Positions 9,922 to 18,042 of a stretch of DNA of 64,000 nucleotides are shown piece after piece. Below the pieces are notes generated by a model. That model was not told the DNA's origin, did not search any database, and saw only the letters and a list, made by a program, of their open reading frames with translations. The stretch covers positions 36,811 to 100,810 of the forward strand of contig CAJTZS010000010.1 in the NCBI GenBank assembly GCA_910584055.1, read 5' to 3'. Every line of letters starts with the position of its first letter. The stretch's first letter is position 1. The translations under genes were made by a program, and so were the position numbers. This DNA comes from an uncultured Muribaculaceae bacterium (GTDB lineage: Bacteria; Bacteroidota; Bacteroidia; Bacteroidales; Muribaculaceae).

Positions 9922-10494
9922 GTGATATTGGACTCTTCCGACGAAATATTGTGCAAACTTGCATCACGAGGCGATAAGGAGGCAATGCAGGCTATTTACA
10001 CCAGGTATTACTCTCTTATGCTCAATTTTGGACTTAAATATTGCGATGATGCCGAGATCGTAAGAGACTGTATCCAGGATATGTTTTTAAAGTTGTTGTG
10101 TCATCCTTCCATTCTCGGGTCAACCCGGTCTCTGCGTTCGTATCTACTGATATCACTGCGTAATCAGTTGTTTGATTTCATGCGTAATCACGAACAAAAG
10201 ATAAGTTTGGAAGATTTGAATCCGCAGTTTGTGGATCTTGAAGAATTTCTACAGTTCGAAAGTGACGGTATCTCCGATGAGGAGGTTAACGAACGTAACC
10301 GTCTGATTACGGTTCTTAAGGAGCTTAACGCCAGACGGCGGATGGTACTATATCTTCATTATGTGCGGGGCATGTCTCATAAAGAGATTTCGGATATACT
10401 GGATATTAATCCACAAAGCTCAATGAATCTTCTGCATCGTTCTGTGACAAAATTAAGAAAATTGTTAAAATTAATTATTCTGATGTATTTATGA
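9922..10494 (+). CDS. ECF-type RNA polymerase sigma factor, no FecR anti-sigma partner nearby
   Basis: 190 residues from a GTG start at 9922. Region 2 is visible in LKYCDDAEIVRDCIQDMFLKL and the LRSYLLISLRNQLFDF helix that binds the -10 element and core polymerase. Region 4 is the C-terminal helix-turn-helix (VRGMSHKEISDILDI followed by NLLHRSVTKLRKLL). The last residues are hydrophobic (KLIILMYL). Bacteroidota ECF factors usually precede a fecR-like anti-sigma gene and an STN-containing susC. Here no anti-sigma gene follows and the next gene, a trehalase-like enzyme, overlaps by 4 bp. The position inside the enzyme operon implies co-expression with the genes it may control, a possible positive loop. 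No promoter match lies in the 39-bp gap upstream. Confidence 0.9.
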   Translation: MILDSSDEILCKLASRGDKEAMQAIYTRYYSLMLNFGLKYCDDAEIVRDCIQDMFLKLLCHPSILGSTRSLRSYLLISLRNQLFDFMRNHEQKISLEDLNPQFVDLEEFLQFESDGISDEEVNERNRLITVLKELNARRRMVLYLHYVRGMSHKEISDILDINPQSSMNLLHRSVTKLRKLLKLIILMYL

Positions 10495-11762
10495 AACTGA
10501 TTCATATCGTGTCAACCGTGTTGATGCTGTTTCCTTTGCAGGTCTCTGCAATTGAGGCGCCGGAACTCAGCTCCCACATCAAGCTGACGATTTCCAAGAC
10601 AGTGCGCACAACCCCGAGAGACACACTCGGCAACATTGGATTGCCTTTCCCCTATAGCGTGCCCTGCATCCGCAATGGATTCCAGAATATGTTTTACTGG
10701 GATACGTATTTTACCAATCTTGGGTTGCTTGTCGATGGGGATTTCCATCAGGCACGCAATAATATCATGGATATAGCCGCCATGGTATCTCGTTTTGGAT
10801 ATATGCCAAATGCGACTCACCATGATTTGCTTAACCGAAGCCAGCCGCCTTACATTGCCTTGATGCTGGAAGACTATTATAAGGCAACGGGAGACATAGA
10901 TTTTCTACGACAGACGCTCCCTGCGATAGAGCGTGAATATGATTTCTGGATGAAAGAACGCATCACCCCTTGTGGCCTCAACCGCTATGGGCATTCTGCC
11001 ACCCATGAGGAACTTGTGGATTTTTATAACGGATTGGCGCATAGAGTGGGAGAAAATTCTTCGGTCGCTATGTCGTCAGAGGAAAGACAAAAAAAAGGTG
11101 CTCATCTTCTTGCGGAGGCAGAAAGCGGATGGGATTTTAACCCGCGTTTCGAACGCCGTTGCATGGATTACTGCCCGGTTGACTTGAATTCGCTGCTCTA
11201 TGCCTATGAATCATTGATGCAGCGTTACGGCAACGATAAGAAGAAATGGGAGAAACGCGCCAACAAGCGTCTGAAGCTGATGAGAGAACTGATGACCGAC
11301 AAGACAACCGGAGTGATGTATGACTATGATTATGTGAATTCACACATGAGTCCGGTTGTCAGTGCCGCCTCATGGTGGCCGATATGGCTGGGAATATCAA
11401 CGAATGGATCCGATGTGCTGTTGCGTTGTCTGGAGGCTCCGCACGGCATGCATACCTGTGATCCGACGAAAGCGAAGGGGATATACCAGTGGGATGCTCC
11501 AAATGGATGGTCGGCATGTCAATATGCCGCCTACATGGCTCTTGATCGTATCGGTCGCGAGGATGATGCGAAACGTATTGCAAAGAAATATGTGGACAGC
11601 ATTGTGGCCATTTACAACGCTACGGGACAATTATGGGAAAAATACAATGTCGCCGAAGGTTCGGTGAATGTAAAGAACGAGTATCCGATGCCCGGCGAAT
11701 TTATGGGGTGGACAGCCGGTGTGTTCCAACATGCGTTCAAATTTTTGAATATAATGAAATAA
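10491..11762 (+). CDS. Trehalase-like glycoside hydrolase, GH37
   Basis: 423 residues with a signal peptide ending near QVSA. Hallmarks of the GH37 (alpha/alpha)6 barrel are present: NMFYWDTYFTNLGL near residue 65 (trehalase signature 1 region), GYMPNATHHDLLNRSQPP near 104, ESGWDFNPRF near 206 and YQWDAPNGWSACQ near 330 (signature 2). Trehalases split alpha,alpha-trehalose with inversion, but in Bacteroidota glycan loci relatives act on other alpha-glucosides or mannosides. The protein is somewhat shorter than typical trehalases (about 500-550). It is translationally coupled to the upstream sigma factor and followed by another six-hairpin-type enzyme 8 bp later. Exact substrate unknown. Confidence 0.8.
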   Translation: MKLIHIVSTVLMLFPLQVSAIEAPELSSHIKLTISKTVRTTPRDTLGNIGLPFPYSVPCIRNGFQNMFYWDTYFTNLGLLVDGDFHQARNNIMDIAAMVSRFGYMPNATHHDLLNRSQPPYIALMLEDYYKATGDIDFLRQTLPAIEREYDFWMKERITPCGLNRYGHSATHEELVDFYNGLAHRVGENSSVAMSSEERQKKGAHLLAEAESGWDFNPRFERRCMDYCPVDLNSLLYAYESLMQRYGNDKKKWEKRANKRLKLMRELMTDKTTGVMYDYDYVNSHMSPVVSAASWWPIWLGISTNGSDVLLRCLEAPHGMHTCDPTKAKGIYQWDAPNGWSACQYAAYMALDRIGREDDAKRIAKKYVDSIVAIYNATGQLWEKYNVAEGSVNVKNEYPMPGEFMGWTAGVFQHAFKFLNIMK

Positions 11763-11770
11763 TAAAGAAT

Positions 11771-13201
11771 ATGAAGCATAGAATATTAACCGGTTTAATA
11801 TTGGGGTTTGTTATTTCCGGGTATCCTTTCTTCACACTATTTTCTGAGGCTGCAGTGTCTGCTGATACACCTATTAATGATGAAAAGAATGTAACAAAGG
11901 AATTTAAGAATAGGGATGTTGAGAAATACAAGAAAATATGTAGGGAGAATATACTGAAAATAAAAAATGAGATGTATCGTGAACCCCGCGGCAGGCTAAA
12001 ATATCCTTATATTGTTCCCGGAAGCGCATCATATCTGGAAAGTTTATGGGATTGGGATTCATGGCTGTCGGATATTGCATTGAATCAAATTTTAAGAGAG
12101 AGTGGAAACGATAAGGATAAGTTGAAATGTATAGAATACGAGAAAGGGTGTATATCAAATTGGCTTGAATATTGCGGCACGGAGGGTTTTGTGCCTATAA
12201 TAATCACTCCCGATTCCCCCTCTCGAGAGGAGCTTCTTCAAGGGTGTAATGTCTATGAACATAACATACATAAACCCTGTCTGGCTCAGCATGTAGCGTT
12301 TATAGTAAAGAAAATGAACGGCGAAGCAGAGTGGATTCGTAATGATTTGTTAAAATTATCATTCTTTATCAACCACTATATGCAGTATAAGCGAGATAAA
12401 AACACCGGTCTGCTCTATTGGAACGATGATACCATGATAGGTGTGGATAATGATCCCTCTACTTTCTATCGTCCGCGTAACAGTTCTGCGTCCATATTTC
12501 TTAATGTAATGATGTATAAGGAGCTGAAAGCAATGGCATACATATGTCGTCAGTTGAAGTTGGAAAAGGCAGCGATCTCTTATGATGATGATGCCGATGA
12601 GTTGAAAGGTTGCATAGAGAAGCATTGTTGGGATCCGCGGGATGGTTTTTATTATAGCTGTGATTTAAATTTGTTGCCGGTATCCAAACCGGAAACATCA
12701 GGTTTTATTTTACATCAGGGTTCTCCGAGAAGTTACGATTGCCTTTTGCAGAGGTTCAGCGTCTGGAGTGGTTTTCTGCCCATGTGGGCTGGCATGACAA
12801 GTGAGGAACAGGCGAAGGAGATGGTAACGCGCAATTATAGAAACACAGATTTGTTTAATTCTCCATGGGGAGTTTTCACATTATCTCCGCAGGAAAAGAT
12901 GTTCAATGTGCGCCCGTCAGGAAATCCGTCCAGCTGGCAGGGTCCCATATGGATATGTGCCAATTGGTTTGTATGGAGAGGATTGGTTAATTACGGATAT
13001 GTTGACGATGCCAGGGAGTTGGCAGAAAAAACAGTTGTCTTGTTGGGTCGTGATTTTGAAAAGTTCGGGAAATTACATGAATATTACGATCCGTTTTCGG
13101 GAGAACCGGTGTTGAATCCGGGATTTATGAATTGGAATTTCTTGGTGCTCAATATGATAGCGTGGCTTGATGGGAAAGAGAGCATTGATGAAACATTCTG
13201 A
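11771..13201 (+). CDS. MGH1/GH63-like (alpha/alpha)6-barrel glycoside hydrolase
   Basis: 476 residues from the ATG at 11771. An open frame extends upstream to 11633, but that part overlaps the previous gene, while 11771 gives a signal peptide (ILTGLILGFVISGYPFF). Recognisable motifs of the mannosylglycerate-hydrolase-like/GH63 fold are YLESLWDWDSWLSDIAL, RPRNSSASIFLNVM, LWND-type aromatic patches (LLYWNDDTM) and the C-terminal SSWQGPIWICANWFVWRGL. It probably removes alpha-linked glucose or mannose. The gene is visibly more AT-rich in its first third than the flanking genes, with many AAA/ATA codons, which may mean later acquisition. It sits between a GH37-like and a GH36 gene in the same direction. 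Confidence 0.7.
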   Translation: MKHRILTGLILGFVISGYPFFTLFSEAAVSADTPINDEKNVTKEFKNRDVEKYKKICRENILKIKNEMYREPRGRLKYPYIVPGSASYLESLWDWDSWLSDIALNQILRESGNDKDKLKCIEYEKGCISNWLEYCGTEGFVPIIITPDSPSREELLQGCNVYEHNIHKPCLAQHVAFIVKKMNGEAEWIRNDLLKLSFFINHYMQYKRDKNTGLLYWNDDTMIGVDNDPSTFYRPRNSSASIFLNVMMYKELKAMAYICRQLKLEKAAISYDDDADELKGCIEKHCWDPRDGFYYSCDLNLLPVSKPETSGFILHQGSPRSYDCLLQRFSVWSGFLPMWAGMTSEEQAKEMVTRNYRNTDLFNSPWGVFTLSPQEKMFNVRPSGNPSSWQGPIWICANWFVWRGLVNYGYVDDARELAEKTVVLLGRDFEKFGKLHEYYDPFSGEPVLNPGFMNWNFLVLNMIAWLDGKESIDETF

Positions 13202-13222
13202 AATTAGTTTAACAACGTAATT

Positions 13223-15406
13223 ATGAAACTTATAAAAACCATATTATCCGTAGTTTTTTTACTGGGAATGCAATTTTTTGCGTTTTCAGAGGAAATAGCC
13301 ATTGAAACCTCCAACACGCTCATGCTTCTTGAAAGAGTAGAGGGGGATACGCTTAAATTCGTGTATTACGGTCCAAGACTTGACAGGATTGATCAAGACA
13401 GGCTGCTGCGCGAGAAGGATCCTTCGATAGCACTTTATGGATATCCGGTATTCGGGACTTCCGACGGAGCACCATATGCCATGCAGATGGAACATGCTGA
13501 CGGAAACCAGACGCTTGATCTCAAGGTTACTGGAATAGACCGCCGTCCGGACGGTAGCGTGGATATCAATATGGCTGACAGGCTTTTCCCTGTCAGTGTG
13601 AAATTGCGTTATAAGCCATATAAGGGATCGGATGTGATAGAATCCTGGGTCGAAGTGAAGAATGGAGAGGAAGGAGCGGTAAGGCTTCATCGGTTTGACT
13701 CTTCGTTTCTTCCCATAGAGCAGGGAGATGTATGGGTAAGCCGGCTGCATGGAGATTGGGCTTCCGAGGCTACTCTCGTAGAGGAACCATTACGTCCGGG
13801 AATGCTGCAGATCAAGACAACTGACGGGGCGAGGAGTAGCCATTACGCCCGACCGGAAGTTATGATTTCTCTCGATGGAAAGCCCTGTGAGAACGATGGT
13901 AGGACTATAGGGGCGGCTCTTGAATGGAGCGGGAACTTTTCGTTACGTTTTGATACTGAGAGCCGGCGCGTACATAGATTTTTTGCAGGAGTATTGGCTG
14001 AACCATCAGGCTATGTGCTTGCCCCAGACTCCGTACTTGTGCTACCCCGCGTAGCTTATACATATTCCCGCAACGGAAAGGGTGGTGTGAGCAGAAATTT
14101 CCATTCATGGGCAAAAACAGAGGGAAAGGTTTATCGTGCAGAGCGTCCACGCGACATCCTTCTTAATTCATGGGAGGGTGTATATCTTAATATCAAGGAA
14201 CCGGTGATCGAGAAGATGGTAAACGACTGGAGTGCGCTCGGAGGAGAACTATTTGTTCTCGATGACGGATGGTTCGGAGACAAATATCCCCGAAATGTAG
14301 ACAATTCATCCTTGGGCGACTGGCGCACTGACAGGCGTAAGCTGCCCCACGGTATCGAAGGACTTATAAAGACCACACAAGACAATGGCATGAAATTCGG
14401 TCTCTGGATTGAACCTGAGTTTACAAACGTGCGGTCAAAGCTGTATGAGACACATCCGGACTGGGTGCTTCGTGCCGGTGGGCGGCCATTGCGTTATGGT
14501 AGAGGTGGCACACAGATGATTCTTGACATGACCAATCCCGTAGTGAGGGATTTTACGGTGAATTTTGTCGATTCAATTCTTTCGGAACATCCGGAGATTG
14601 CATATCTTAAATGGGACTGCAACACGTTTCTACTTAATTACGGGTCTTCGAGTCTTCCTGCAGACCGTCAGACAAATATATATTTTGATTATCACAAAGG
14701 ACTGAAAGATGCCCTTAAACGCATTCGAGCCAAACATCCGGACGTGGCTATCCAAAATTGCGGAGGAGGCGGAGGCCGTTATAATTATGGACTTATGCCG
14801 TATTTCGATGAATTCTGGGTGTCGGATAATACTGATGCATGGCAGCGAGTCTTTATCCAGTGGGGAGCATCGATGTTTTATCCTCCGCATGTTATGGGGC
14901 AGCATGTCAGTGCCTCTCCATCGCATCAGACTGGCAGAATAATTCCCATGAAATTCAGGTTTGATGTTGCCATGTCCGGTAGACTTGGAATGGAGATGCT
15001 TCCATCTGCCATGACTGAAACCGAGCGGGATTTCGCACGCAAAGCCATAGCCACCTATAAAGAAATCAGACCTCTGATCCAGAATGGCGAGCAGTATCGT
15101 CTGTTGTCACCATACGGCGATAGTGGCATGGCATCGATGGAATATCTCTCAATAGATGGCTCCGAGGCTATTCTTTTCGCATATAAGATGAAACATTATC
15201 AGAACCAGGTAATTCCGAGGTTCAGACTTGTGGCCCTTGACCCTGATGCGATTTACTCAGTGGAAGAACTCAACATCTATCCCGGTGTCGGCAGACAGTT
15301 AGCGGACGGGGAGAAATACTCCGGACGCTATCTTATGGAGAGAGGTCTCCGGTTAGGCATGGGGTCAGAATATTCCTCTTCTCTTATACGATTAAAAAGA
15401 CTATAA
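13223..15406 (+). CDS. Alpha-galactosidase, GH36
   Basis: 727 residues with a signal peptide ending near FAFS. The N-terminal beta-supersandwich (30-320) is followed by the TIM barrel starting at ILLNSWEGVYLNI. LFVLDDGWFG contributes substrate-binding Asp residues. AYLKWDCN holds the nucleophile Asp465, and WVSDNTDAWQR the acid/base Asp535; the 70-residue spacing fits GH36. GLWIEPEF is also diagnostic. It hydrolyses terminal alpha-D-galactose in the periplasm. Last gene of PUL 1; a strong inverted repeat follows 25 bases after its stop codon. With the rhamnosidase it suggests a heteropolysaccharide with alpha-Gal and alpha-Rha ends. Confidence 0.93.
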   Translation: MKLIKTILSVVFLLGMQFFAFSEEIAIETSNTLMLLERVEGDTLKFVYYGPRLDRIDQDRLLREKDPSIALYGYPVFGTSDGAPYAMQMEHADGNQTLDLKVTGIDRRPDGSVDINMADRLFPVSVKLRYKPYKGSDVIESWVEVKNGEEGAVRLHRFDSSFLPIEQGDVWVSRLHGDWASEATLVEEPLRPGMLQIKTTDGARSSHYARPEVMISLDGKPCENDGRTIGAALEWSGNFSLRFDTESRRVHRFFAGVLAEPSGYVLAPDSVLVLPRVAYTYSRNGKGGVSRNFHSWAKTEGKVYRAERPRDILLNSWEGVYLNIKEPVIEKMVNDWSALGGELFVLDDGWFGDKYPRNVDNSSLGDWRTDRRKLPHGIEGLIKTTQDNGMKFGLWIEPEFTNVRSKLYETHPDWVLRAGGRPLRYGRGGTQMILDMTNPVVRDFTVNFVDSILSEHPEIAYLKWDCNTFLLNYGSSSLPADRQTNIYFDYHKGLKDALKRIRAKHPDVAIQNCGGGGGRYNYGLMPYFDEFWVSDNTDAWQRVFIQWGASMFYPPHVMGQHVSASPSHQTGRIIPMKFRFDVAMSGRLGMEMLPSAMTETERDFARKAIATYKEIRPLIQNGEQYRLLSPYGDSGMASMEYLSIDGSEAILFAYKMKHYQNQVIPRFRLVALDPDAIYSVEELNIYPGVGRQLADGEKYSGRYLMERGLRLGMGSEYSSSLIRLKRL

Positions 15407-15431
15407 TTATGGGATGATTGTGATATTTTAA

Positions 15432-15459
15432 CTGATGTCCGGAGTTGTCCGGACATCAG
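15432..15459. terminator. Perfect 12-bp inverted repeat between convergent genes
   Basis: Arms CTGATGTCCGGA (15432-15443) and TCCGGACATCAG (15448-15459) flank the tetraloop GTTG. It lies between the stops of the plus-strand alpha-galactosidase and the minus-strand SIMPL gene, so it can serve both. Neither side has a clean T-run, so factor-assisted termination or 3'-end protection is as likely as intrinsic termination. Confidence 0.65.
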
Positions 15460-15461
15460 AG

Positions 15462-16199
15462 TCAGTCTTTGAGGTAATACTGTATGGAAGAGACAACGCG
15501 GACGCGTTTGATGTAGGGGGTGTATTGGTCGCGGTCCTCAATTGAGAACTGACCCTGAGAGGCGGTTTTGATTTTACCGAGTTTGCTTTCGGAATCTTCA
15601 GCGAATTTGTTGGCGGCCTCGCGGGCGTTCTTTGTAGCCTCGGCAATCATTTCAGGTTTCACTTTGTTGAGTTCGGTGAATTCATAAAGTGTCTGATAAT
15701 TATAATCGCCTGCAACGATTGCTATTCCCTGCTGCATGAGCTGCGATTGCTTCTGCATCAGTTCGTTGACCTTCTTCACCTGTGATGACGTGACCACAAC
15801 CACTGTTGTAACGGTGTAGCGGTAAGGCACGTTCTGATTCCCATATCTGTCAGCCTGAATGTCGTTAACGGCAGGAGCATTCACCGAATATTCGTTTTCT
15901 GCAAGGCCATTGGATTTGAGGAACGAAGTGATCGCTTTGTTGGTATTCTCGATCTGGCTGTAGAGAGCCTGGAGGTCGTTGCCTACAGCTTTGGAGACTA
16001 TTGGCCATGTCACTTTATTAGCTTCGAATTCACGTTCGCAGAGTCCTCGGACAGTCACGACTCTCTGATTGGATGAAATACTGCCGAGTCCATTGCGGAT
16101 GAAAATACCGAGAAGTGTTATGCCGACGGCAATAAGCAATGCCGGCAATACTTTGGAGATGACGGGGCATCCCGATGAACATACCTTTTCTTTTTCCAT
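15462..16199 (-). CDS. SIMPL domain (DUF541) protein, membrane-anchored
   Basis: 245 residues. A cytoplasmic start (MEKEKVCSSGCPVIS) precedes one transmembrane helix at about 14-34 (VLPALLIAVGITLLGIFI), then an extracytoplasmic SIMPL domain beginning VVTVRGLCEREFEANKVTWPI. The later segment YRYTVTTVVVVTSSQVKKV and ATKNAREAANKFAEDS are typical of the family. SIMPL proteins form oligomeric rings in other bacteria, but the cellular role is unsettled. Monocistronic; its leader of about 100 nt carries C-rich decameric repeats (16211-16267). A promoter match is annotated at 16309-16340. Function cannot be stated beyond the family. Confidence 0.85.
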   Translation of the reverse strand: MEKEKVCSSGCPVISKVLPALLIAVGITLLGIFIRNGLGSISSNQRVVTVRGLCEREFEANKVTWPIVSKAVGNDLQALYSQIENTNKAITSFLKSNGLAENEYSVNAPAVNDIQADRYGNQNVPYRYTVTTVVVVTSSQVKKVNELMQKQSQLMQQGIAIVAGDYNYQTLYEFTELNKVKPEMIAEATKNAREAANKFAEDSESKLGKIKTASQGQFSIEDRDQYTPYIKRVRVVSSIQYYLKD

Positions 16200-16210
16200 A
16201 TTTTTCGGTT

Positions 16211-16267
16211 TATAGGGTGAAATAGGGTGTAATGGGGCGGAATAGGAATGGGGCTGAATAGGGTGCT
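16211..16267. repeat. Degenerate G-rich tandem repeats, about 10-bp period
   Basis: Units of the type AATAGGGTGT / AATGGGGCGG / AATAGGGTGC are repeated about five times with small length changes. They fall in the predicted 5' leader of the SIMPL mRNA, where they would read as C-rich CACCCTATT units. No known element recognised. Confidence 0.6.
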
Positions 16268-16308
16268 GTGCATTCGGCTATTTCGCTATTATACACTTTA
16301 TATAACAA

Positions 16309-16340
16309 CAAAATTACTGATTTTTCGAAAATTCGACAAA
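16309..16340 (-). promoter_or_regulatory. Bacteroidota promoter for the SIMPL gene
   Basis: On the minus strand, TTTG (16337-16340), a 20-bp spacer and TAATTTTG (16309-16316) match the TTTG/TAnnTTTG consensus. Predicted start of transcription near 16302. It overlaps the divergent pheS promoter region, so the two genes may compete for polymerase. Confidence 0.6.
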
Positions 16341-16354
16341 ATTTTGTAATTTTG
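16324..16354 (+). promoter_or_regulatory. Probable pheS promoter
   Basis: TAATTTTG at 16347-16354 matches the -7 consensus TAnnTTTG exactly. The -33 position 19 bp upstream is TTCG (16324-16327), one mismatch from TTTG. The predicted start near 16361 leaves a leader of about 14 nt before the ATG at 16375. Too short for a leader-peptide attenuator. Confidence 0.5.
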
Positions 16355-16374
16355 TGTCTAAATAAGACAAGATT

Positions 16375-17400
16375 ATGCTTGAAAAGATTAATGCATTAAA
16401 AGAAGAAATAAGCGCAGCTGTAGCCTCAAATCTTCAAGAGGTTGAGGATTTGCGCATTAAATATCTCAGCAAGAAAGGTAGCATTTCTCAGCTGATGGTG
16501 GATTTCCGCACGGTTCCTGCCGACATGAAAAGGGAACTTGGTCAAAAAATAAATGAACTTAAAAATTTTGCCACTGATAAAATAGCATCATTAAAGGATA
16601 GTTTTGCATCCGCGGCTGATTCGGATTCCGAATCTCTTGACTTAACGCGCACGGCAACTCCTTATGAGCTTGGGACACGTCATCCTCTGTCGGTAGTGAA
16701 AAACGAGATGCTGCGCATATTTGCAGGGATGGGTTTCACGATTGCCGAGGGTCCGGAGATCGAAGACGACTGGCATGTATTTGAATCGCTCAATTTCCCG
16801 CCTGACCACCCTGCCCGCGATATGCAGGATACATTCTTTATTTCCCGCAATCCGATGGATATTCTGCTGCGCACACATACATCGTCCGTACAGACACGCG
16901 TAATGGAAAAGACGCAACCGCCGATTCGTATTGTTTGCCCCGGCCGAGTATACCGTAACGAGGCAATATCTGCCCGCGCCCATTGCTTCTTCCATCAGGT
17001 GGAGGGTCTGTATATCGACAAGAACGTTTCTTTTGCGGATCTTAAGCAAGTGCTTCTTGGCTTTGCCCGTCAGATGTTCGGCCCTGAGACAAAGATTCGT
17101 CTCCGTCCCTCATATTTCCCCTTCACCGAGCCGTCGGCAGAGATGGATATATCATGTGACATTTGCGGCGGAAAGGGTTGTGCGTTCTGTAAGGGAACGG
17201 GCTGGGTCGAGATCCTGGGTTGCGGCATGGTCGATCCCAATGTGCTTGAAGCTTGCGGTATAGATTCGAAGGCTTATTCCGGTTATGCCTTCGGTATGGG
17301 TATCGAGCGTATCACCAACCTGAAATATAAAGTGAAAGACCTGCGCATGTTCAGCGAGAACGATGTTCGCTTCCTGCGTGAATTTGAATCTGCACGATGA
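16375..17400 (+). CDS. pheS: Phenylalanine--tRNA ligase, alpha subunit
   Basis: 341 residues, the normal length for bacterial PheS. The N-terminal coiled-coil that binds tRNA spans about 1-85. The class II catalytic core follows with RHPLSVVKNEMLRIF, GFTIAEGPEIEDDW, FPPDHPARDMQDTFFI, the RIVCPGRVYRNEAISARAH motif 2 region, and motif 3 in YAFGMGIERITNLKY. A Cys-rich loop (CDICGGKGCAFCKGTGW) is normal for the family. It charges tRNA-Phe as part of the alpha2beta2 enzyme; pheT is not adjacent, which is common in Bacteroidota. Its stop codon overlaps the nth start by 4 bp. Confidence 0.98.
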   Translation: MLEKINALKEEISAAVASNLQEVEDLRIKYLSKKGSISQLMVDFRTVPADMKRELGQKINELKNFATDKIASLKDSFASAADSDSESLDLTRTATPYELGTRHPLSVVKNEMLRIFAGMGFTIAEGPEIEDDWHVFESLNFPPDHPARDMQDTFFISRNPMDILLRTHTSSVQTRVMEKTQPPIRIVCPGRVYRNEAISARAHCFFHQVEGLYIDKNVSFADLKQVLLGFARQMFGPETKIRLRPSYFPFTEPSAEMDISCDICGGKGCAFCKGTGWVEILGCGMVDPNVLEACGIDSKAYSGYAFGMGIERITNLKYKVKDLRMFSENDVRFLREFESAR

Positions 17401-18029
17401 CAATAAGACAAAGATATGAAGGCATAATCTCCATTTTTAAAGAGATTATGCCGGAACCTAAAACGGAGTTGCACTACGACACTCCGTTTCATCTTTTATT
17501 GGCCGTAATATTGTCAGCGCAATGCACCGACAAGAGGATAAACATGGTGACCCCGGCTCTTTTTGAACGTTTCCCGAATCCCGAATCCCTTGCCGTCGCC
17601 AATGAGGAAGAAGTGTTTGAATACATAAAGAGTGTAACGTTTCCCAACAACAAGACGAAACATCTCATCAGGGCGGCCAGGGTCTTGACAGAAGAATTTG
17701 GCGGCGAGATGCCAAGTGACATTGACAATCTCATGAAGTTGCCCGGAGTGGGACGAAAGACAGCCAATGTGATGCTTGCGGTGGTCTGGAACAAAGCCGC
17801 AATGGCAGTAGACACGCATGTGTTTCGGGTGAGCAACCGCCTTGGATTGACAAACAATTCCAAATCACCGTTAGAGACAGAAAGGACACTTGTAAAGCAT
17901 ATCCCGGCCGATATATTGCCGACGGCCCATCATTGGCTGATATTGCACGGTAGATATGTGTGCAAGGCGCGTCGTCCCGACTGTCTCGAATGCCGGCTTA
18001 AAGAATTTTGCAAGACATATAGTCACTAA
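17397..18029 (+). CDS. nth: Endonuclease III (DNA glycosylase/AP lyase)
   Basis: 210 residues, the usual length. It removes oxidised pyrimidines in base excision repair. The helix-hairpin-helix MKLPGVGRKTANVML (near 110) is followed by VDTHVFRVSNRLGL with the catalytic Asp, and the catalytic Lys lies in LSAQCTDKRINMVTP (near 45). The C-terminal [4Fe-4S] loop has Cys spacing C-x6-C-x2-C-x5-C (KARRPD, LE, RLKEF spacers). The ATGA overlap with pheS implies coupling. An intrinsic terminator on the plus strand lies 50 bases past the stop, inside the opposite-strand gene. Confidence 0.97.
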   Translation: MTIRQRYEGIISIFKEIMPEPKTELHYDTPFHLLLAVILSAQCTDKRINMVTPALFERFPNPESLAVANEEEVFEYIKSVTFPNNKTKHLIRAARVLTEEFGGEMPSDIDNLMKLPGVGRKTANVMLAVVWNKAAMAVDTHVFRVSNRLGLTNNSKSPLETERTLVKHIPADILPTAHHWLILHGRYVCKARRPDCLECRLKEFCKTYSH

Positions 18030-18042
18030 ACACCCTCTTATT

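Noticed and set aside
11633..11770. Possible frameshift or fusion between the GH37-like and MGH1-like genes, because the second frame is open into the first gene
   Set aside because: The upstream part has no similarity to either enzyme and 11771 starts a proper signal peptide 8 bases after the previous stop; two separate genes are the simpler reading.
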